DNA from: JACVRN01 sp035276685
GTDB lineage: Bacteria; Acidobacteriota; Blastocatellia; Pyrinomonadales; Pyrinomonadaceae
Assembly (NCBI GenBank): GCA_035276685.1
Contig: DATELK010000092.1
Span: 62,001 to 126,000, forward strand
Direction: 5' to 3'
DNA length: 64,000 nucleotides
The translations under genes and the position numbers were made by a program. How positions within the stretch are numbered: position 1 is the first letter of the stretch; every line of letters starts with the position of its first letter. Positions 40,607 to 52,636 of this stretch are shown one piece after another. The notes below the pieces were generated by a model, which searched no databases, was not told the DNA's origin, and was given only the letters and a program-made list of their open reading frames with translations.

Positions 40607-40704
40607 AGTCTTAGGCCTTCCTTTACACCAGCAGGCTTGTCATTTACCGCGTGCCGTTTTAATCTCTTGATTCTCTCGGTTAACCCTGAAAGGAGCATCT
40701 GACC

Positions 40705-41307
40705 ATGATGAAGCGTTACCTGTTCACCTTCGCGCTAGTGTTTTCACTCTGCTGTGCCGCGCTCTCGAATATCGACGTTAAAGCCAGCGATTCCGAGCCG
40801 GGCGCAATCGGCTCTGTCGTCGCAGACTTCAAGCTGCCGGACTTGGACGGCAAAGAGCAGTCGCTCTCTTCGCTCAAGGGCAAGAACGCGACCGTTCTGA
40901 TTTTCATAGGCGTGCAGTGCCCCGTCTCCAACGCTTACAACGAGCGCATGGAGAAGCTGGCGCAGGATTACAGGGCGCGCGGCATCAACGTCATCGGCGT
41001 CAACGCCAACTCGACCGAATCCGCGAGTGAAGCCAAGGCTCACGCCTCAAGCCACAACCTGACCTTCCCGATTCTCAAGGACAACGGCAACAAGCTGGCT
41101 GACAGGCTCGGTGCCGAGCGCACGCCCGAAGCCTACGTGCTCGACGCGAGCAACAAGATTGTCTATCGCGGCCGCATAGACAACGCGCGCAACGCGTCTT
41201 CCGTCTCGGCGAGCGAGCTGCGCGACGCGCTGGAAGCGGTGCTGGCAGGAAAGCCCGTGGCCAAAACATCCGTCCCGGCCTTCGGCTGCTCCATCAAGCG
41301 CGGCTAG
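40705..41307 (+). CDS. Exported redoxin (AhpC/TSA-like)
   Basis: The 200-aa protein has a signal peptide (ending near residue 28), a thioredoxin-fold domain with a single active-site cysteine in GVQCPVS and a C-terminal GCSIKRG, the tail of the redoxin group found with copper or heme proteins. AGGAG precedes the ATG. Probably periplasmic thiol chemistry. The TlpA-like gene follows after 13 bp. Confidence 0.88.
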   Translation: MMKRYLFTFALVFSLCCAALSNIDVKASDSEPGAIGSVVADFKLPDLDGKEQSLSSLKGKNATVLIFIGVQCPVSNAYNERMEKLAQDYRARGINVIGVNANSTESASEAKAHASSHNLTFPILKDNGNKLADRLGAERTPEAYVLDASNKIVYRGRIDNARNASSVSASELRDALEAVLAGKPVAKTSVPAFGCSIKRG

Positions 41308-41320
41308 AGCAAGACTCGCT

Positions 41321-41902
41321 ATGACACGTTTGACTCGCACGGCGCTCCTTGGCGCTCTGGCGCTCGCTCTCTTCTCTTCATTGCCTGCGCGGACAAATGA
41401 GGCAAGCGCTCTGTCCGCGCAGCAATCGGGCGAGCCGCGCAAGGCTACAGCTTCTCCCTCAACTTTGGTCGTGCGTGAGCTTGACTTGGCGGGGCTGAAA
41501 AAGCTGCTGTCGAGTGAAGGGCGAGAGGGGCGGCCTCTTCTGGTGAACTTCTGGGCCACATGGTGCGAGCCCTGCCGCGCGGAGTTTCCAGACCTCGTCA
41601 AGATAGATAACGAGTATCGTAATCGAGGGCTGGATTTCGTCACCGTCTCGATTGACGAAGCCTCGGAGATTAACACCACCGTCCCGGGCTTTCTCAAAGA
41701 GATGCGCGCATTGATGCCCGCCTATCTGCTGAACACGCCGGAGCAGGACGCGGCCATACAGTTCGTTGACCCGCGTTGGACTGGCAGCCTCCCGGCCACC
41801 TTTCTCTTCGACGCGCAGGGCAAAATAGTCTTCAAGCACGTGGGCCGCATCAAGCCAGACGAGCTGCGCTCGGCCATCAAGGCAGTCGTAAGTGACAAGT
41901 AG
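41321..41902 (+). CDS. TlpA-like thioredoxin-family protein
   Basis: The 193-aa exported protein has an N-terminal signal and the active site NFWATWCEPCR. It probably reduces periplasmic disulfides, perhaps with the preceding redoxin. Its last codons (AGT GAC AAG TAG) are part of an inverted repeat, so the C-terminus seems to be contributed by the repeat. Confidence 0.9.
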   Translation: MTRLTRTALLGALALALFSSLPARTNEASALSAQQSGEPRKATASPSTLVVRELDLAGLKKLLSSEGREGRPLLVNFWATWCEPCRAEFPDLVKIDNEYRNRGLDFVTVSIDEASEINTTVPGFLKEMRALMPAYLLNTPEQDAAIQFVDPRWTGSLPATFLFDAQGKIVFKHVGRIKPDELRSAIKAVVSDK

Positions 41903-41966
41903 CGAGTGACAAGTTAAAATCTTCCCGGTTTTTGCTTGTCACTCGTCACTTGTCACTTACGACTGC
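41883..41966 (+). repeat. Heptad-periodic inverted repeat (AGTGACA type)
   Basis: Arms of 34 nt (GGCAGTCGTAAGTGACAAGT and onward) differ at only three positions and enclose a 16-nt loop. The 7-nt word AGTGACA recurs. The left arm includes the last nine codons of the TlpA-like gene, and the right arm carries their mirror image just before purL. Confidence 0.85.
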
Positions 41967-41972
41967 CCTTTT

Positions 41973-44264
<2,292 letters not shown>

Positions 44265-44274
44265 GGGATGAGGG

Positions 44275-45681
44275 ATGAAATCAAATGCCCCCGTGGTCAC
44301 ACGCGAGATTTCCCTTTCCGCTGAAGAGCTGCTCGGAGCGCTGCTCAACATGGACGCCTCGCGCCGCGTCTCCATCCTCGACAGCTGCGGTTATCGCCCC
44401 CCTGAAGCACGCTTTCTCATAGCAGGCTTTGACCCCGCAGAGATAATAGAAGCACACGGCGACGAGATTAGCATCTCTCGCGCCAGCCGTACGGAGGTCA
44501 TGCGAGGCGACGTGCTGGCCCTGCTCGACGAGCGGCTTGAAAGCCGTCGTGTCACGCACTTTGAGCAGAGCCTCCCGGCTGCGGGCGCGTGCATAGCTTC
44601 CTTCTCGTATGACCTCGCAAGGCAATTCGAGCGACTGCGCTCCCGAGCCCCGCACGCTTCAACGCGTGAGCCGGACGCGGTGCTTGCCTTCTACGACACG
44701 CTGGTCATTCACGACTATCTTCAAGGCTCTACAAGTCTGGTCTCTGTCGCGGCCGAAGAGCGACTGGACGAGTTTCATGAAGCCCTGAGCGATGCCGCAC
44801 GCGCTTGCGATACTTTCCACCTTGAAGACTCTTCTCAGACTCGCGCGGCCCGCTCCAACTTCACCCGCGAAGAATACCTGAGCGCCGTCTCGCGCATTAA
44901 AGAGCACATAGCGGCCGGAGACATCTACCAGGCGAATCTGACGCAGCAGCTTCACGTTCCGCTTTACTCTTCATCCGAGAGCGTCTTTCTCAAGCTGCGC
45001 CGCGCTCACCCTGCATCCTTCGCGGCCTTCTTAAGACGAGGACGGGACGTGGTCATCAGCGCCTCGCCCGAAAGATTCCTGCGTGTGGAAGCGCAGGCGG
45101 ACGGGCGGCGCGTTGTGGAAGCGTGGCCGATAAAGGGAACGAGGCCGCGCGGGCAGCACGCGGAAGAGGACAGGCGTTTGCGCGCGGAGCTTCTGCAAAG
45201 TGAGAAAGACCGCGCCGAGAATGTCATGATTGTTGACCTCCTGCGAAACGACCTGGGAAGAGTCTGCCGGTACGGCACAGTCCACGTGCCGGAGCTTTTC
45301 ACGGTGCAGGAGCATCCCACGCTCTTTCATCTTGTCTCGCGCGTGCGCGGTCTTCTTCGTGAAGACGTAAGGGTGGCAGAGCTGATGCGAGCGACTTTCC
45401 CGTGCGGCTCGATTACGGGCGCTCCGAAGCTGCGCGCGATGGAGATTCTTGACGAGATAGAGCCCGCGCGTCGCGGCCTTTCTATGGGCGCAATCGGTTA
45501 CTTCTCCTTCGACGGCCGCGCAGACCTGTCCGTAGCCATTCGCACCATGACCGTCGAGGACGGCGAGGCGCGCTTCAACGTCGGCGGCGGCATAGTCGCG
45601 GACAGCCTGCCGGAAGACGAGTATCAGGAATCGCTCGTCAAGGCCCGCGCCCTGCTTCGCGCGCTCGACGCAAAGCTTTAA
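44275..45681 (+). CDS. pabB: Aminodeoxychorismate synthase component I
   Basis: The 468-aa chorismate-binding enzyme makes 4-amino-4-deoxychorismate for folate. The active-site segment is WPIKGTRPRG, with the Lys that distinguishes PabB from TrpE (Ala at this place); GSITGAPK and GGGIVADS complete the signature. Together with the aminotransferase class IV gene next to it, it gives the two later steps of p-aminobenzoate synthesis; no pabA is visible. Confidence 0.92.
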   Translation: MKSNAPVVTREISLSAEELLGALLNMDASRRVSILDSCGYRPPEARFLIAGFDPAEIIEAHGDEISISRASRTEVMRGDVLALLDERLESRRVTHFEQSLPAAGACIASFSYDLARQFERLRSRAPHASTREPDAVLAFYDTLVIHDYLQGSTSLVSVAAEERLDEFHEALSDAARACDTFHLEDSSQTRAARSNFTREEYLSAVSRIKEHIAAGDIYQANLTQQLHVPLYSSSESVFLKLRRAHPASFAAFLRRGRDVVISASPERFLRVEAQADGRRVVEAWPIKGTRPRGQHAEEDRRLRAELLQSEKDRAENVMIVDLLRNDLGRVCRYGTVHVPELFTVQEHPTLFHLVSRVRGLLREDVRVAELMRATFPCGSITGAPKLRAMEILDEIEPARRGLSMGAIGYFSFDGRADLSVAIRTMTVEDGEARFNVGGGIVADSLPEDEYQESLVKARALLRALDAKL

Positions 45682-45741
45682 GAGATTGATTTATTGAATC
45701 AATCTTCTTCCCTTTCCATTTTTCATGTATCCTGTAAGAGC

Positions 45742-46608
45742 GTGCATTCGCGCATTATTCTCAACGGTGAAATGCTGAAGGACGCGGGAAGCGCGCGTCT
45801 TCCTGTCGTCACGCCCGCAGCGCTCTACGGGCGCGGAGTCTTCACCACACTCGCCATACACAACGGCCGTCCCTTTCTCTGGCCCGAGCACTGGGCGCGG
45901 CTGATGCTGCACGCAGACCGCGCAAACGTCAGTCGAAGCTTCCTTGATGAAGAAGAGACTCGCGCCGCACTACAGACTCTGATAGAAGCCAACCGCGTGC
46001 GCGAGGGACGAGCGCGCATCACGCTGCTCGCAAACAACGCGGGCAAAGGCTTCTGGAAGCTCGATGATGAAGCGGAAGCACGTGAGACACATCTGCTCAT
46101 CATGACGGGCGAAGCGCACGCGCCGCCAGCGGAGGACGCGCTCGCACTTACCGTCTCGCCTTATCGAGTCAACACGCACTCTCCGCTCGCGGGCGTCAAG
46201 TCCGTCAACTACCTTGAGCACCTTCTCGCGTGGGAAGAGGCGCGTGCGCGAGACTTCCACGAAGCGGTAGTCATGAACGAGCGCGGAGAGGTAGTGTCTG
46301 CCACCATGGCCAACATCTTCTGGGTCAGGGACGGCACGCTTCACACGCCCGCTCTTCAGACGGGCGCGCTCGCGGGCACTACGCGCGCCTGCGTCCTCCG
46401 GCTCGCCGAAGACCTAGGCATCCCCATAGTGGAAGGCGTGGGCGAGCTTGCACAGGTCGGAGACGCGAACGAAATCTTTCTCACCTCCGCAGGGCTTGGA
46501 TTGAGTCTGGTCACGACCTTCGACTTTCATAACTACACGGTTCCCGTAGGCTCCGTCGCGCTGCGCCTGCACGAAGCCTTCCGACAGCTAACGCTTCAGA
46601 CAGAATAA
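45742..46608 (+). CDS. pabC: Aminotransferase class IV, probable aminodeoxychorismate lyase
   Basis: The PLP-dependent fold-type IV enzyme has the Lys in GVKSVNYLEH, GRGVFTTLAI near the N-terminus, and NERGEVVSATMANIFWV. Position directly after pabB supports the lyase role (release of pyruvate to give p-aminobenzoate), though a branched-chain or D-amino acid aminotransferase is possible. The GTG at 45742 gives the usual N-terminus; an upstream TTG at 45694 adds 16 unusual residues. Confidence 0.82.
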   Translation: MHSRIILNGEMLKDAGSARLPVVTPAALYGRGVFTTLAIHNGRPFLWPEHWARLMLHADRANVSRSFLDEEETRAALQTLIEANRVREGRARITLLANNAGKGFWKLDDEAEARETHLLIMTGEAHAPPAEDALALTVSPYRVNTHSPLAGVKSVNYLEHLLAWEEARARDFHEAVVMNERGEVVSATMANIFWVRDGTLHTPALQTGALAGTTRACVLRLAEDLGIPIVEGVGELAQVGDANEIFLTSAGLGLSLVTTFDFHNYTVPVGSVALRLHEAFRQLTLQTE

Positions 46609-46747
46609 GGATAGAGGCTCTTCGGCCTCATGCCGTGGTCGCGTCCCTGCGGTTTTCCGTGCTATCATGCCTGGCAGCAAAAGGCTCAAAAAAAAGTTCC
46701 CGCATAAAATTTTACGCGCTGTATTTAAACAGGAGGATGTAAGTGAG

Positions 46748-47845
46748 ATGGCTACTGAATTGAGACGCGCCGATACGTCGCTGGATAAGATTGAAGAGCT
46801 TTTGGGCGATGGGGCGCGCACGCTTCTGGATCATACCTCGACGACTATCTCCAAGGATGAGCTTCAGCTGCCGGGGCCGGACTTCGTAGATAGAGTCTGG
46901 GCGCTCTCGGACAGAAACCCTTCGGTGCTGCGCTCGCTCCAGACGCTCTATGATAACGGGCGGCTGGCGGGCACGGGCTATCTTTCGATACTGCCGGTTG
47001 ACCAGGGCATAGAGCACTCAGCGGGCGCTTCGTTCGCGCCCAACCCGCAGTACTTCGACCCTGCGAAAATCGTCGAGCTCGCGATAGAGGGCGGCTGCAA
47101 CGCCGTCGCTTCCACCTTCGGCGTGCTAGGGTCTGTGGCGCGCCGCTTCGCGCACAAGATTCCGTTCGTCGTGAAGATAAATCACAACGAGCTTCTGACC
47201 TATCCGAACAAGTTCGACCAGGTGCTCTTCGGCACGGTCGAGCAGGCGCGCGACATGGGAGCGGTGGCGGTGGGCGCGACCATCTACTTCGGCTCTGATG
47301 AATCCACCAGGCAGATAACGGAAATCAGCCAGTCGTTCGCCTACGCTCACGAGCTTGGGATGGCGACTATCCTGTGGTGCTACCTGCGTAACCCTAAGTT
47401 CAAGACCAAAGAGGGCGACATGCACGCCTCGGCGGATTTGACGGGACAGGCCAACCACCTCGGCGTCACCATAGAGGCGGACATCATCAAGCAGAAGCTG
47501 CCCGAGCGAAACGGCGGCTACAACGCTCTGAACATAGAGAGCAGCTACGGCAAGACCAGCAAGCTCGTCTACGAAAAGCTGACCACGGATAACCCTATAG
47601 ACCTCGTGCGCTATCAGGTGGCGAACTGCTACATGGGGCGCTGCGGGTTGATTAACTCAGGCGGCGAATCAAAGGGAGCGTCGGATTTGGCGGAGGCCGT
47701 TCGCACGGCCGTCATCAACAAGCGCGGCGGCGGCATGGGCCTCATCTCGGGCCGCAAAGCCTTCCAGCGTCCCATGAACGAGGGCGTGCAGCTACTGAAC
47801 GCCATACAGGACGTTTACCTGACAGAGGAAATCACAGTCGCCTAA
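46748..47845 (+). CDS. Fructose-bisphosphate aldolase class I (FbaB-like)
   Basis: The 365-aa (beta/alpha)8 enzyme of the DeoC/FbaB type cleaves fructose 1,6-bisphosphate in glycolysis or gluconeogenesis. It contains ILPVDQGIEHSAGASF, VVKINHNE (Schiff-base region), and GLINSGGESKGASD. The ATG at 46748 has AGGAGG 11 nt upstream. Length is normal for the bacterial-archaeal class I type. Confidence 0.9.
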   Translation: MATELRRADTSLDKIEELLGDGARTLLDHTSTTISKDELQLPGPDFVDRVWALSDRNPSVLRSLQTLYDNGRLAGTGYLSILPVDQGIEHSAGASFAPNPQYFDPAKIVELAIEGGCNAVASTFGVLGSVARRFAHKIPFVVKINHNELLTYPNKFDQVLFGTVEQARDMGAVAVGATIYFGSDESTRQITEISQSFAYAHELGMATILWCYLRNPKFKTKEGDMHASADLTGQANHLGVTIEADIIKQKLPERNGGYNALNIESSYGKTSKLVYEKLTTDNPIDLVRYQVANCYMGRCGLINSGGESKGASDLAEAVRTAVINKRGGGMGLISGRKAFQRPMNEGVQLLNAIQDVYLTEEITVA

Positions 47846-47853
47846 AACTGTCA

Positions 47854-47936
47854 GAGTCTAAAAATCCGAGTCCCGGGACACAGGTCAAAAGAGATAGTTT
47901 TTTGACTTGAGTTCCGGGACTTTCGCTTTGGGACTT
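47854..47936 (+). repeat. Heptad-periodic inverted repeat (AAGTCCC type)
   Basis: Arms of about 35 nt read in 7-nt words (GAGTCTA, GAGTCCC, GGGACAC on the left; AAGTCCC, AAGTCAA on the complement of the right). It follows the aldolase stop and may act as a terminator. Confidence 0.75.
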
Positions 47937-48026
47937 CCTTGCATAAATCCAACCGGCGGGCCCGATACGTAGATTAGTTTTGGATTTACTTAGAGGGGCG
48001 GAATGAAACTATAAGGAGAAGAGTGT

Positions 48027-48494
48027 ATGAAAAAGTATGCCTTACACTTGCGCCTGTCGCTTCCCTTCCTGCTGGCGATGCTCGTGATGTCTTCAATCGT
48101 TCCGCAGCCGAAGGCTACGGCGCAGGACAAGAGCCTCTACGAGAGACTCGGCGGCTACAACGCCGTCGCGGCCGTAGTTGACGACTTCATAGGCCGTCTC
48201 GTGAGCGACAAGAGATTCGAGCGATTCTTCGTGGGCCACAGCAAGGACTCGCAGAAGCGCATTCGACAGCACATCGTTGACCAGTTGTGCGCGGCTGCGG
48301 GCGGCCCCTGCATCTACACGGGCCGCACCATGAGGGATTCGCACGAGGGGCTGAACATCTCAGAGGAAGACTGGAAAGCGGCCGTAGACCATCTGGTTGC
48401 GTCGCTGGATAAATTCAAGGTGGGGAAGCGCGAGAAGGACGACCTGCTCGGAGCCATCTCGAAATTCAAGCCTGACATAGTTGAGAAGAGATAG
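48027..48494 (+). CDS. Group I truncated hemoglobin with signal peptide
   Basis: The 155-aa protein starts with a hydrophobic export signal (LPFLLAMLVMSSIVPQPKATA) and continues with the truncated-hemoglobin fold: SLYERLGGYNAVAAVVDDF, the glycine-rich and His-containing segment MRDSHEGLNI (proximal His). The family usually works in the cytosol with oxygen or NO; here it is probably periplasmic. AAGGAGAAG precedes the ATG and a strong terminator follows. Confidence 0.9.
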   Translation: MKKYALHLRLSLPFLLAMLVMSSIVPQPKATAQDKSLYERLGGYNAVAAVVDDFIGRLVSDKRFERFFVGHSKDSQKRIRQHIVDQLCAAAGGPCIYTGRTMRDSHEGLNISEEDWKAAVDHLVASLDKFKVGKREKDDLLGAISKFKPDIVEKR

Positions 48495-48541
48495 CCTGCT
48501 CATTTAATCACTGCACAATTTTTCCACGTGGAATCTTTTAC

Positions 48542-48576
48542 GGCCGGAAGAGCCCGACGCTTCCGGCCAATTTTTT
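48542..48576 (+). terminator. Intrinsic terminator of the hemoglobin gene
   Basis: GGCCGGAAG (48542-48550) and CTTCCGGCC (48560-48568) form a perfect 9-bp stem followed by AATTTTTT. Confidence 0.9.
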
Positions 48577-48748
48577 AGGCTGGAGTCATGCTTAAGTACG
48601 ACCCGCCCGCTACCGCAGGCGGTACTGACCTGCCATTGTCTGCATTAGACCTCGCGCCCCGTAGAGTAGTATAAAGTTAATCCAGGCTTGCCCCGCCCGC
48701 AGACGTGGATTGCTGCGGCAGAAGCTAAAGAGAGCGAGAAAGGTGCCA

Positions 48749-48943
48749 ATGGCAGAAAACGACCGACCCAAAGTTACCAACGAGATTTCCGACGAGACAG
48801 GGCAATACGACGCGCGCTTTATTCTCTGGCGGCAGTTCTGCGCGCAGAACAACATCCCCGTCGAAACTCTCCCCAGCGACCTGAGCGGCGAAGTCAGAGA
48901 CAAGTGGGACAAGCTGAAAGAAGAGCGGCTGAACAAGCAGTAG
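48749..48943 (+). CDS. Small acidic protein of unknown function
   Basis: A 64-aa soluble protein from ATG 48749 (AAAGG upstream) with DKWDKLKEERLNKQ at the end. No family is recognised. Confidence 0.5.
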   Translation: MAENDRPKVTNEISDETGQYDARFILWRQFCAQNNIPVETLPSDLSGEVRDKWDKLKEERLNKQ

Positions 48944-49056
48944 AGCGCTTCTTTTAAAATCCCACGCGCAAGCCTATCTTAAGAGTGAAGCATAGAAGAT
49001 TCGCTTCATGAGGTTCGCCTTTCCTGATTGATTCAGAGAGCGATTTAAGGCTGCTG

Positions 49057-49743
49057 CTAGAAATATCTTCCAATCGTGTACGCGCCCGTGAGAAACGGGT
49101 TGGTTGCACGCTCGCGGCCTATGGTGGTCTGCGGGCCGTGGCCGGAATATACCTCAACGTCGTCGCCTAGCGGAATGATTTTGTTCATCAGAGAGTCCAT
49201 CAACTGCTCGGCCGAGCCGCCGGGCAAATCAGTCCTCCCGATTGAGCCAGCGAAAAGACAGTCGCCCACGAAGACCTTCCGCTCTTCCTCGCTGAAGAGG
49301 ACTACGTGGCCGGGCGTGTGGCCCGGACAGTGCAGGACTTTGAAAGCGAGCGCTCCGACGTGGTAAGTCTCTCCGTCCGTCCAGTAGCGGTCGACATTGG
49401 GAGGCTCTTCGTAATCGAAGCCGTAGAGCGGCCACTGCGAGCGCGGGATGCCTACCCACGCGGGCTGCTCAGGCAGCGCCAGGTAGAGCGGCTCGTCCGC
49501 CTTGTGAAGCAGCACCTCTGCTTCGGGCCGAAGCTTTTTAAGAGCGGCCACGCCGCCCACGTGGTCAAGGTGCGCGTGCGTCAGCGCAATCGCCTGTAAG
49601 GTAAGCCCGTGTTTGTCCAGCGCCTCCGCTATTCGCGCGGCCTCGTCGCCGGGGTCTACGCAGATGGCCTGAAGCGTCTTTTCACAACCCAGTATGCGCG
49701 TCTGCTGTTGAAATAGCGTGACCGTAAGCTCTTCTATTATCAT
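49057..49743 (-). CDS. MBL-fold hydrolase, GloB-like
   Basis: The 228-aa metallo-beta-lactamase-fold protein has the metal motif THAHLDHVGG, CPGHTPGH and a later GHGPQT. It resembles short glyoxalase II or persulfide dioxygenase relatives that hydrolyse thioesters. Without the C-terminal helical domain of true GloB, the substrate is open. Divergent from the kinase gene. Confidence 0.88.
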   Translation of the reverse strand: MIIEELTVTLFQQQTRILGCEKTLQAICVDPGDEAARIAEALDKHGLTLQAIALTHAHLDHVGGVAALKKLRPEAEVLLHKADEPLYLALPEQPAWVGIPRSQWPLYGFDYEEPPNVDRYWTDGETYHVGALAFKVLHCPGHTPGHVVLFSEEERKVFVGDCLFAGSIGRTDLPGGSAEQLMDSLMNKIIPLGDDVEVYSGHGPQTTIGRERATNPFLTGAYTIGRYF

Positions 49744-49950
49744 CTTTGCTCTGCTTTCTTTCCTTCAGCTCGAAACTCTCTCTCTTGGGTCATGTTAAGC
49801 CAGAGTATATCGTCCGGCAAATATTGCATGTCCATAGTACAAGTGATAAGCTTCGCCCCGTCGCAACGCACAGGTACTTCTAAACCTGCATTTCTCAGGG
49901 CTGTGTTTCTCAGTATCCTCTCAGCCCTCTTTTCGCCGGAGGCCAGATAC

Positions 49951-52452
49951 TTGGCCCTAGAAGCTGGAACAACAATTAACCAGTATAAAGTGATTTCCCG
50001 CCTTGGCTCAGGCGGGATGGGAGAAGTCTATCTGGCGCAGGACGAGCGGCTGGAACGAAAGGTCGCGCTCAAGCTTCTCTATACGGATATAACGCAGGGC
50101 GCAGACGCGGTACGCCGCTTCCAACAGGAAGCGCGCACGGCATCCAAATTGAACCATCCCTACATCATCACGATTTACGAAGTCGGGCAGGCGAACGGCT
50201 CACATTTTATCAGCACGGAATATATAGAGGGCCAGACGCTGCGCCAGTACTTGAAGCATAAGACGATAACTTTGCACGAAGTCCTGGACATAGCCATTCA
50301 GGTGGCGACCGCCCTGGTGACGGCGCACGAAGCCGGAATCGCTCATCGAGACATCAAGCCGGAAAACATCATGATACGCGCCGACAGCTATGTCAAAGTC
50401 CTGGACTTCGGGCTGGCAAAGTTGACGGAAAATCGGATGAAGCTGGTCGGCCGCTGTGACCCGCACGCCGAGACTGAATCAGGAGTCAACACGAATCCCG
50501 GCGCGATTATGGGGACTGTGCAGTACATGTCTCCCGAGCAGGCGCGCGGCTTTCCAGTAGATGCACGCACAGACATTTTCAGCCTCGGCGTAGTGCTCTA
50601 TGAGGCGCTGGCGGGCCGTTCGCCGTTTGAAGCAGCCACCCCCAGCGAAACCATTATCGCAATCGTTAAAAATAGGCCGGATCCCATAGCACGCTACTTT
50701 AACGACGTGCCCGCAGAGATGGAGCGCATCGTGGGCAAGGCTCTCGCCAAGAACAAGGACGAGCGCTATCAAACCATGAAGGACATGCTCATTGACCTGA
50801 AGAGGTTGAAGCGCGGGCTGGAGTTTCAGGCCGCGCTGTCTGACGAGTCAGAGCAGAACCTGTCGCGCCACCTGCTGAGCCGCGACGTCAGCGGCCCTGC
50901 CAGGGCATCCGGAGAGCAAGGTAAAGCCTCGGCTCAACAGCAGAAAGTCTCAACGGGAGAAGTCTCGGTTTCTGACGCCAAATCCAGCGCCGAGTACATC
51001 TTCGATGGTATCAAGCAATATAGGAAGCCTGTCTTCATCGCGCTGGCCGGAATCGCTCTCCTGTTTGCCGCTTACTATTATTACAGGGTGACGCGCCCGA
51101 TAGATTCTATAGCCGTTCTGCCTTTCAAGCTGGCGTCGGAGTCAGGCGCTGAAGACATAGGTGATGATATTACAGAGGAGGTTATTTCGCGCCTCAATAA
51201 AATATCGCCGGGCTTGCGCGTCATGCCCTTTAGTGAAGTCAGCCGCTACAAGGGACAACAAGTAGACTTACAGCAGATAGGGCGCGAGATGAATGTGCGC
51301 GCCGTATTAACAGGTCGAATCACCAAGGACGGCGATAATATAGTCATCAGGCCAGAGCTTGTTGACCTGCGGCAAGACAGAAAACTACTCTGGGGAGAGA
51401 AGCTATCTATAAAGTTCTCCGATCTTGATTTGGCGTCGGAAAAAATCGTCGCTTATGTTTCGCAGCACATAAACCCAAACCTCAACTCCGGGGATGAGAA
51501 GAAAAGAGAGGCTCAGAGCCTCTATGCTCAAGGTCGTAATGCCTGGAAGAAACGAACGGCTGCTAATATAAACGAGGCCATAGGATATTTTAAGAAGACG
51601 CTTGAGCTTGACCCGGCCAACGCCCCGGCCTACGCCGGGCTGGCCGACTGCTACAACATGCTTGCTACTTACGGCGTACGCGAGCCGAAGGAGGCTTTCG
51701 GCGCGGCACACAGCTTCGCAGAGAGGGCGCTCGGCATAAACAATAATCTGGCGGAGGCTCACGCCGCGCTTGCCTATGCACATTTTCGCGGAGACCGAAA
51801 CTGGTCTAAGGCAGAGGCAGAGTTCAAAGAGGCCATACGCCTCGATCCCGACTACGCATCTGCGCACCAGTGGTATGCAAGCTATCTGGCGGCCATGGGA
51901 CGTTTCGATGAAGCGCTCGCGGAGACGACTCGCACGCAGGAGATAGACAAATTATCGCTAATCATACACTCCCATTTCGGCCTGATATACTTCTTCAACA
52001 GGCGCTATGACGATGCCATAGCTTCCTGCCGCAAGACGGTCGAGTTAGACCCCACGTTCTTCGTAGCGCACAGGTACATGGGAATGGCCTACGCCCAGAA
52101 GCGAATGTACAAAGAGGCGCTCGAAGAATACAGTATAGCCGTGCAGGCCTCTAAGGGTTCGCCGCTGATGAGAGCCGAAATGGCAAGTGTGCTGGCACTC
52201 GCTGAAGACGAGAATAAAGCACGCTCTGAACTCAATGACGTTCTGGAACTGAAAAAGACCCAGTACGTCTCCGCCTATCAGATAGCGACCATTTACATCG
52301 CCCTCAAAGATAATAAGCTTGCCTTGTCCTGGCTGGAGAAGGCGCTTGAGGAAGGCGCAGACTGGCTTGTTTTCCTCAAAGTAGACCCGAGATTTGATAG
52401 CCTTCGCTCCGACCCGAAATTCATAGACCTGCAAAGACGTGCGGGCTTTTAA
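49951..52452 (+). CDS. Ser/Thr protein kinase with FlgO-like domain and TPRs
   Basis: A TTG at 49951 with GGAGG 8 nt upstream gives the conserved start LALEAGTTINQYKVISRLGSGGMGEVYLA; a longer frame from 49792 adds 53 residues with no kinase homology. The kinase domain fills about 280 residues (HRDIKPEN, DFGLAKL, APE-like SPEQARG). A transmembrane helix near 355-375 (PVFIALAGIALLFAAYYYY) is followed by a FlgO/TolB-amino-like domain (SIAVLPFKLASESGAEDIGDDI) and about seven TPR units to the end. Membrane-bound with sensor domains outside; a common acidobacterial architecture. Confidence 0.92.
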   Translation: MALEAGTTINQYKVISRLGSGGMGEVYLAQDERLERKVALKLLYTDITQGADAVRRFQQEARTASKLNHPYIITIYEVGQANGSHFISTEYIEGQTLRQYLKHKTITLHEVLDIAIQVATALVTAHEAGIAHRDIKPENIMIRADSYVKVLDFGLAKLTENRMKLVGRCDPHAETESGVNTNPGAIMGTVQYMSPEQARGFPVDARTDIFSLGVVLYEALAGRSPFEAATPSETIIAIVKNRPDPIARYFNDVPAEMERIVGKALAKNKDERYQTMKDMLIDLKRLKRGLEFQAALSDESEQNLSRHLLSRDVSGPARASGEQGKASAQQQKVSTGEVSVSDAKSSAEYIFDGIKQYRKPVFIALAGIALLFAAYYYYRVTRPIDSIAVLPFKLASESGAEDIGDDITEEVISRLNKISPGLRVMPFSEVSRYKGQQVDLQQIGREMNVRAVLTGRITKDGDNIVIRPELVDLRQDRKLLWGEKLSIKFSDLDLASEKIVAYVSQHINPNLNSGDEKKREAQSLYAQGRNAWKKRTAANINEAIGYFKKTLELDPANAPAYAGLADCYNMLATYGVREPKEAFGAAHSFAERALGINNNLAEAHAALAYAHFRGDRNWSKAEAEFKEAIRLDPDYASAHQWYASYLAAMGRFDEALAETTRTQEIDKLSLIIHSHFGLIYFFNRRYDDAIASCRKTVELDPTFFVAHRYMGMAYAQKRMYKEALEEYSIAVQASKGSPLMRAEMASVLALAEDENKARSELNDVLELKKTQYVSAYQIATIYIALKDNKLALSWLEKALEEGADWLVFLKVDPRFDSLRSDPKFIDLQRRAGF

Positions 52453-52636
52453 CCGGCCCTCTTCGCTGGCACTTCAGAATCCCTCCGCTCGCTCTTTGCC
52501 TAAAACCGGCAACGGAGCTATTTTGAATCGCATCTAAATTTCATCATAAGCTCAGAGAGGGAACTCTTTTCCCGCGCTAAATAATTACTTACGATTTGCT
52601 GAAGCTCTAGCCGGTTTCAGATGAGGTTTTAAGACA

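Noticed and set aside
49792..49950. 53-residue N-terminal extension of the Ser/Thr kinase
   Set aside because: No family similarity, no ribosome binding site at 49792, and a TTG at 49951 has a near-perfect GGAGG site and the usual N-terminus.
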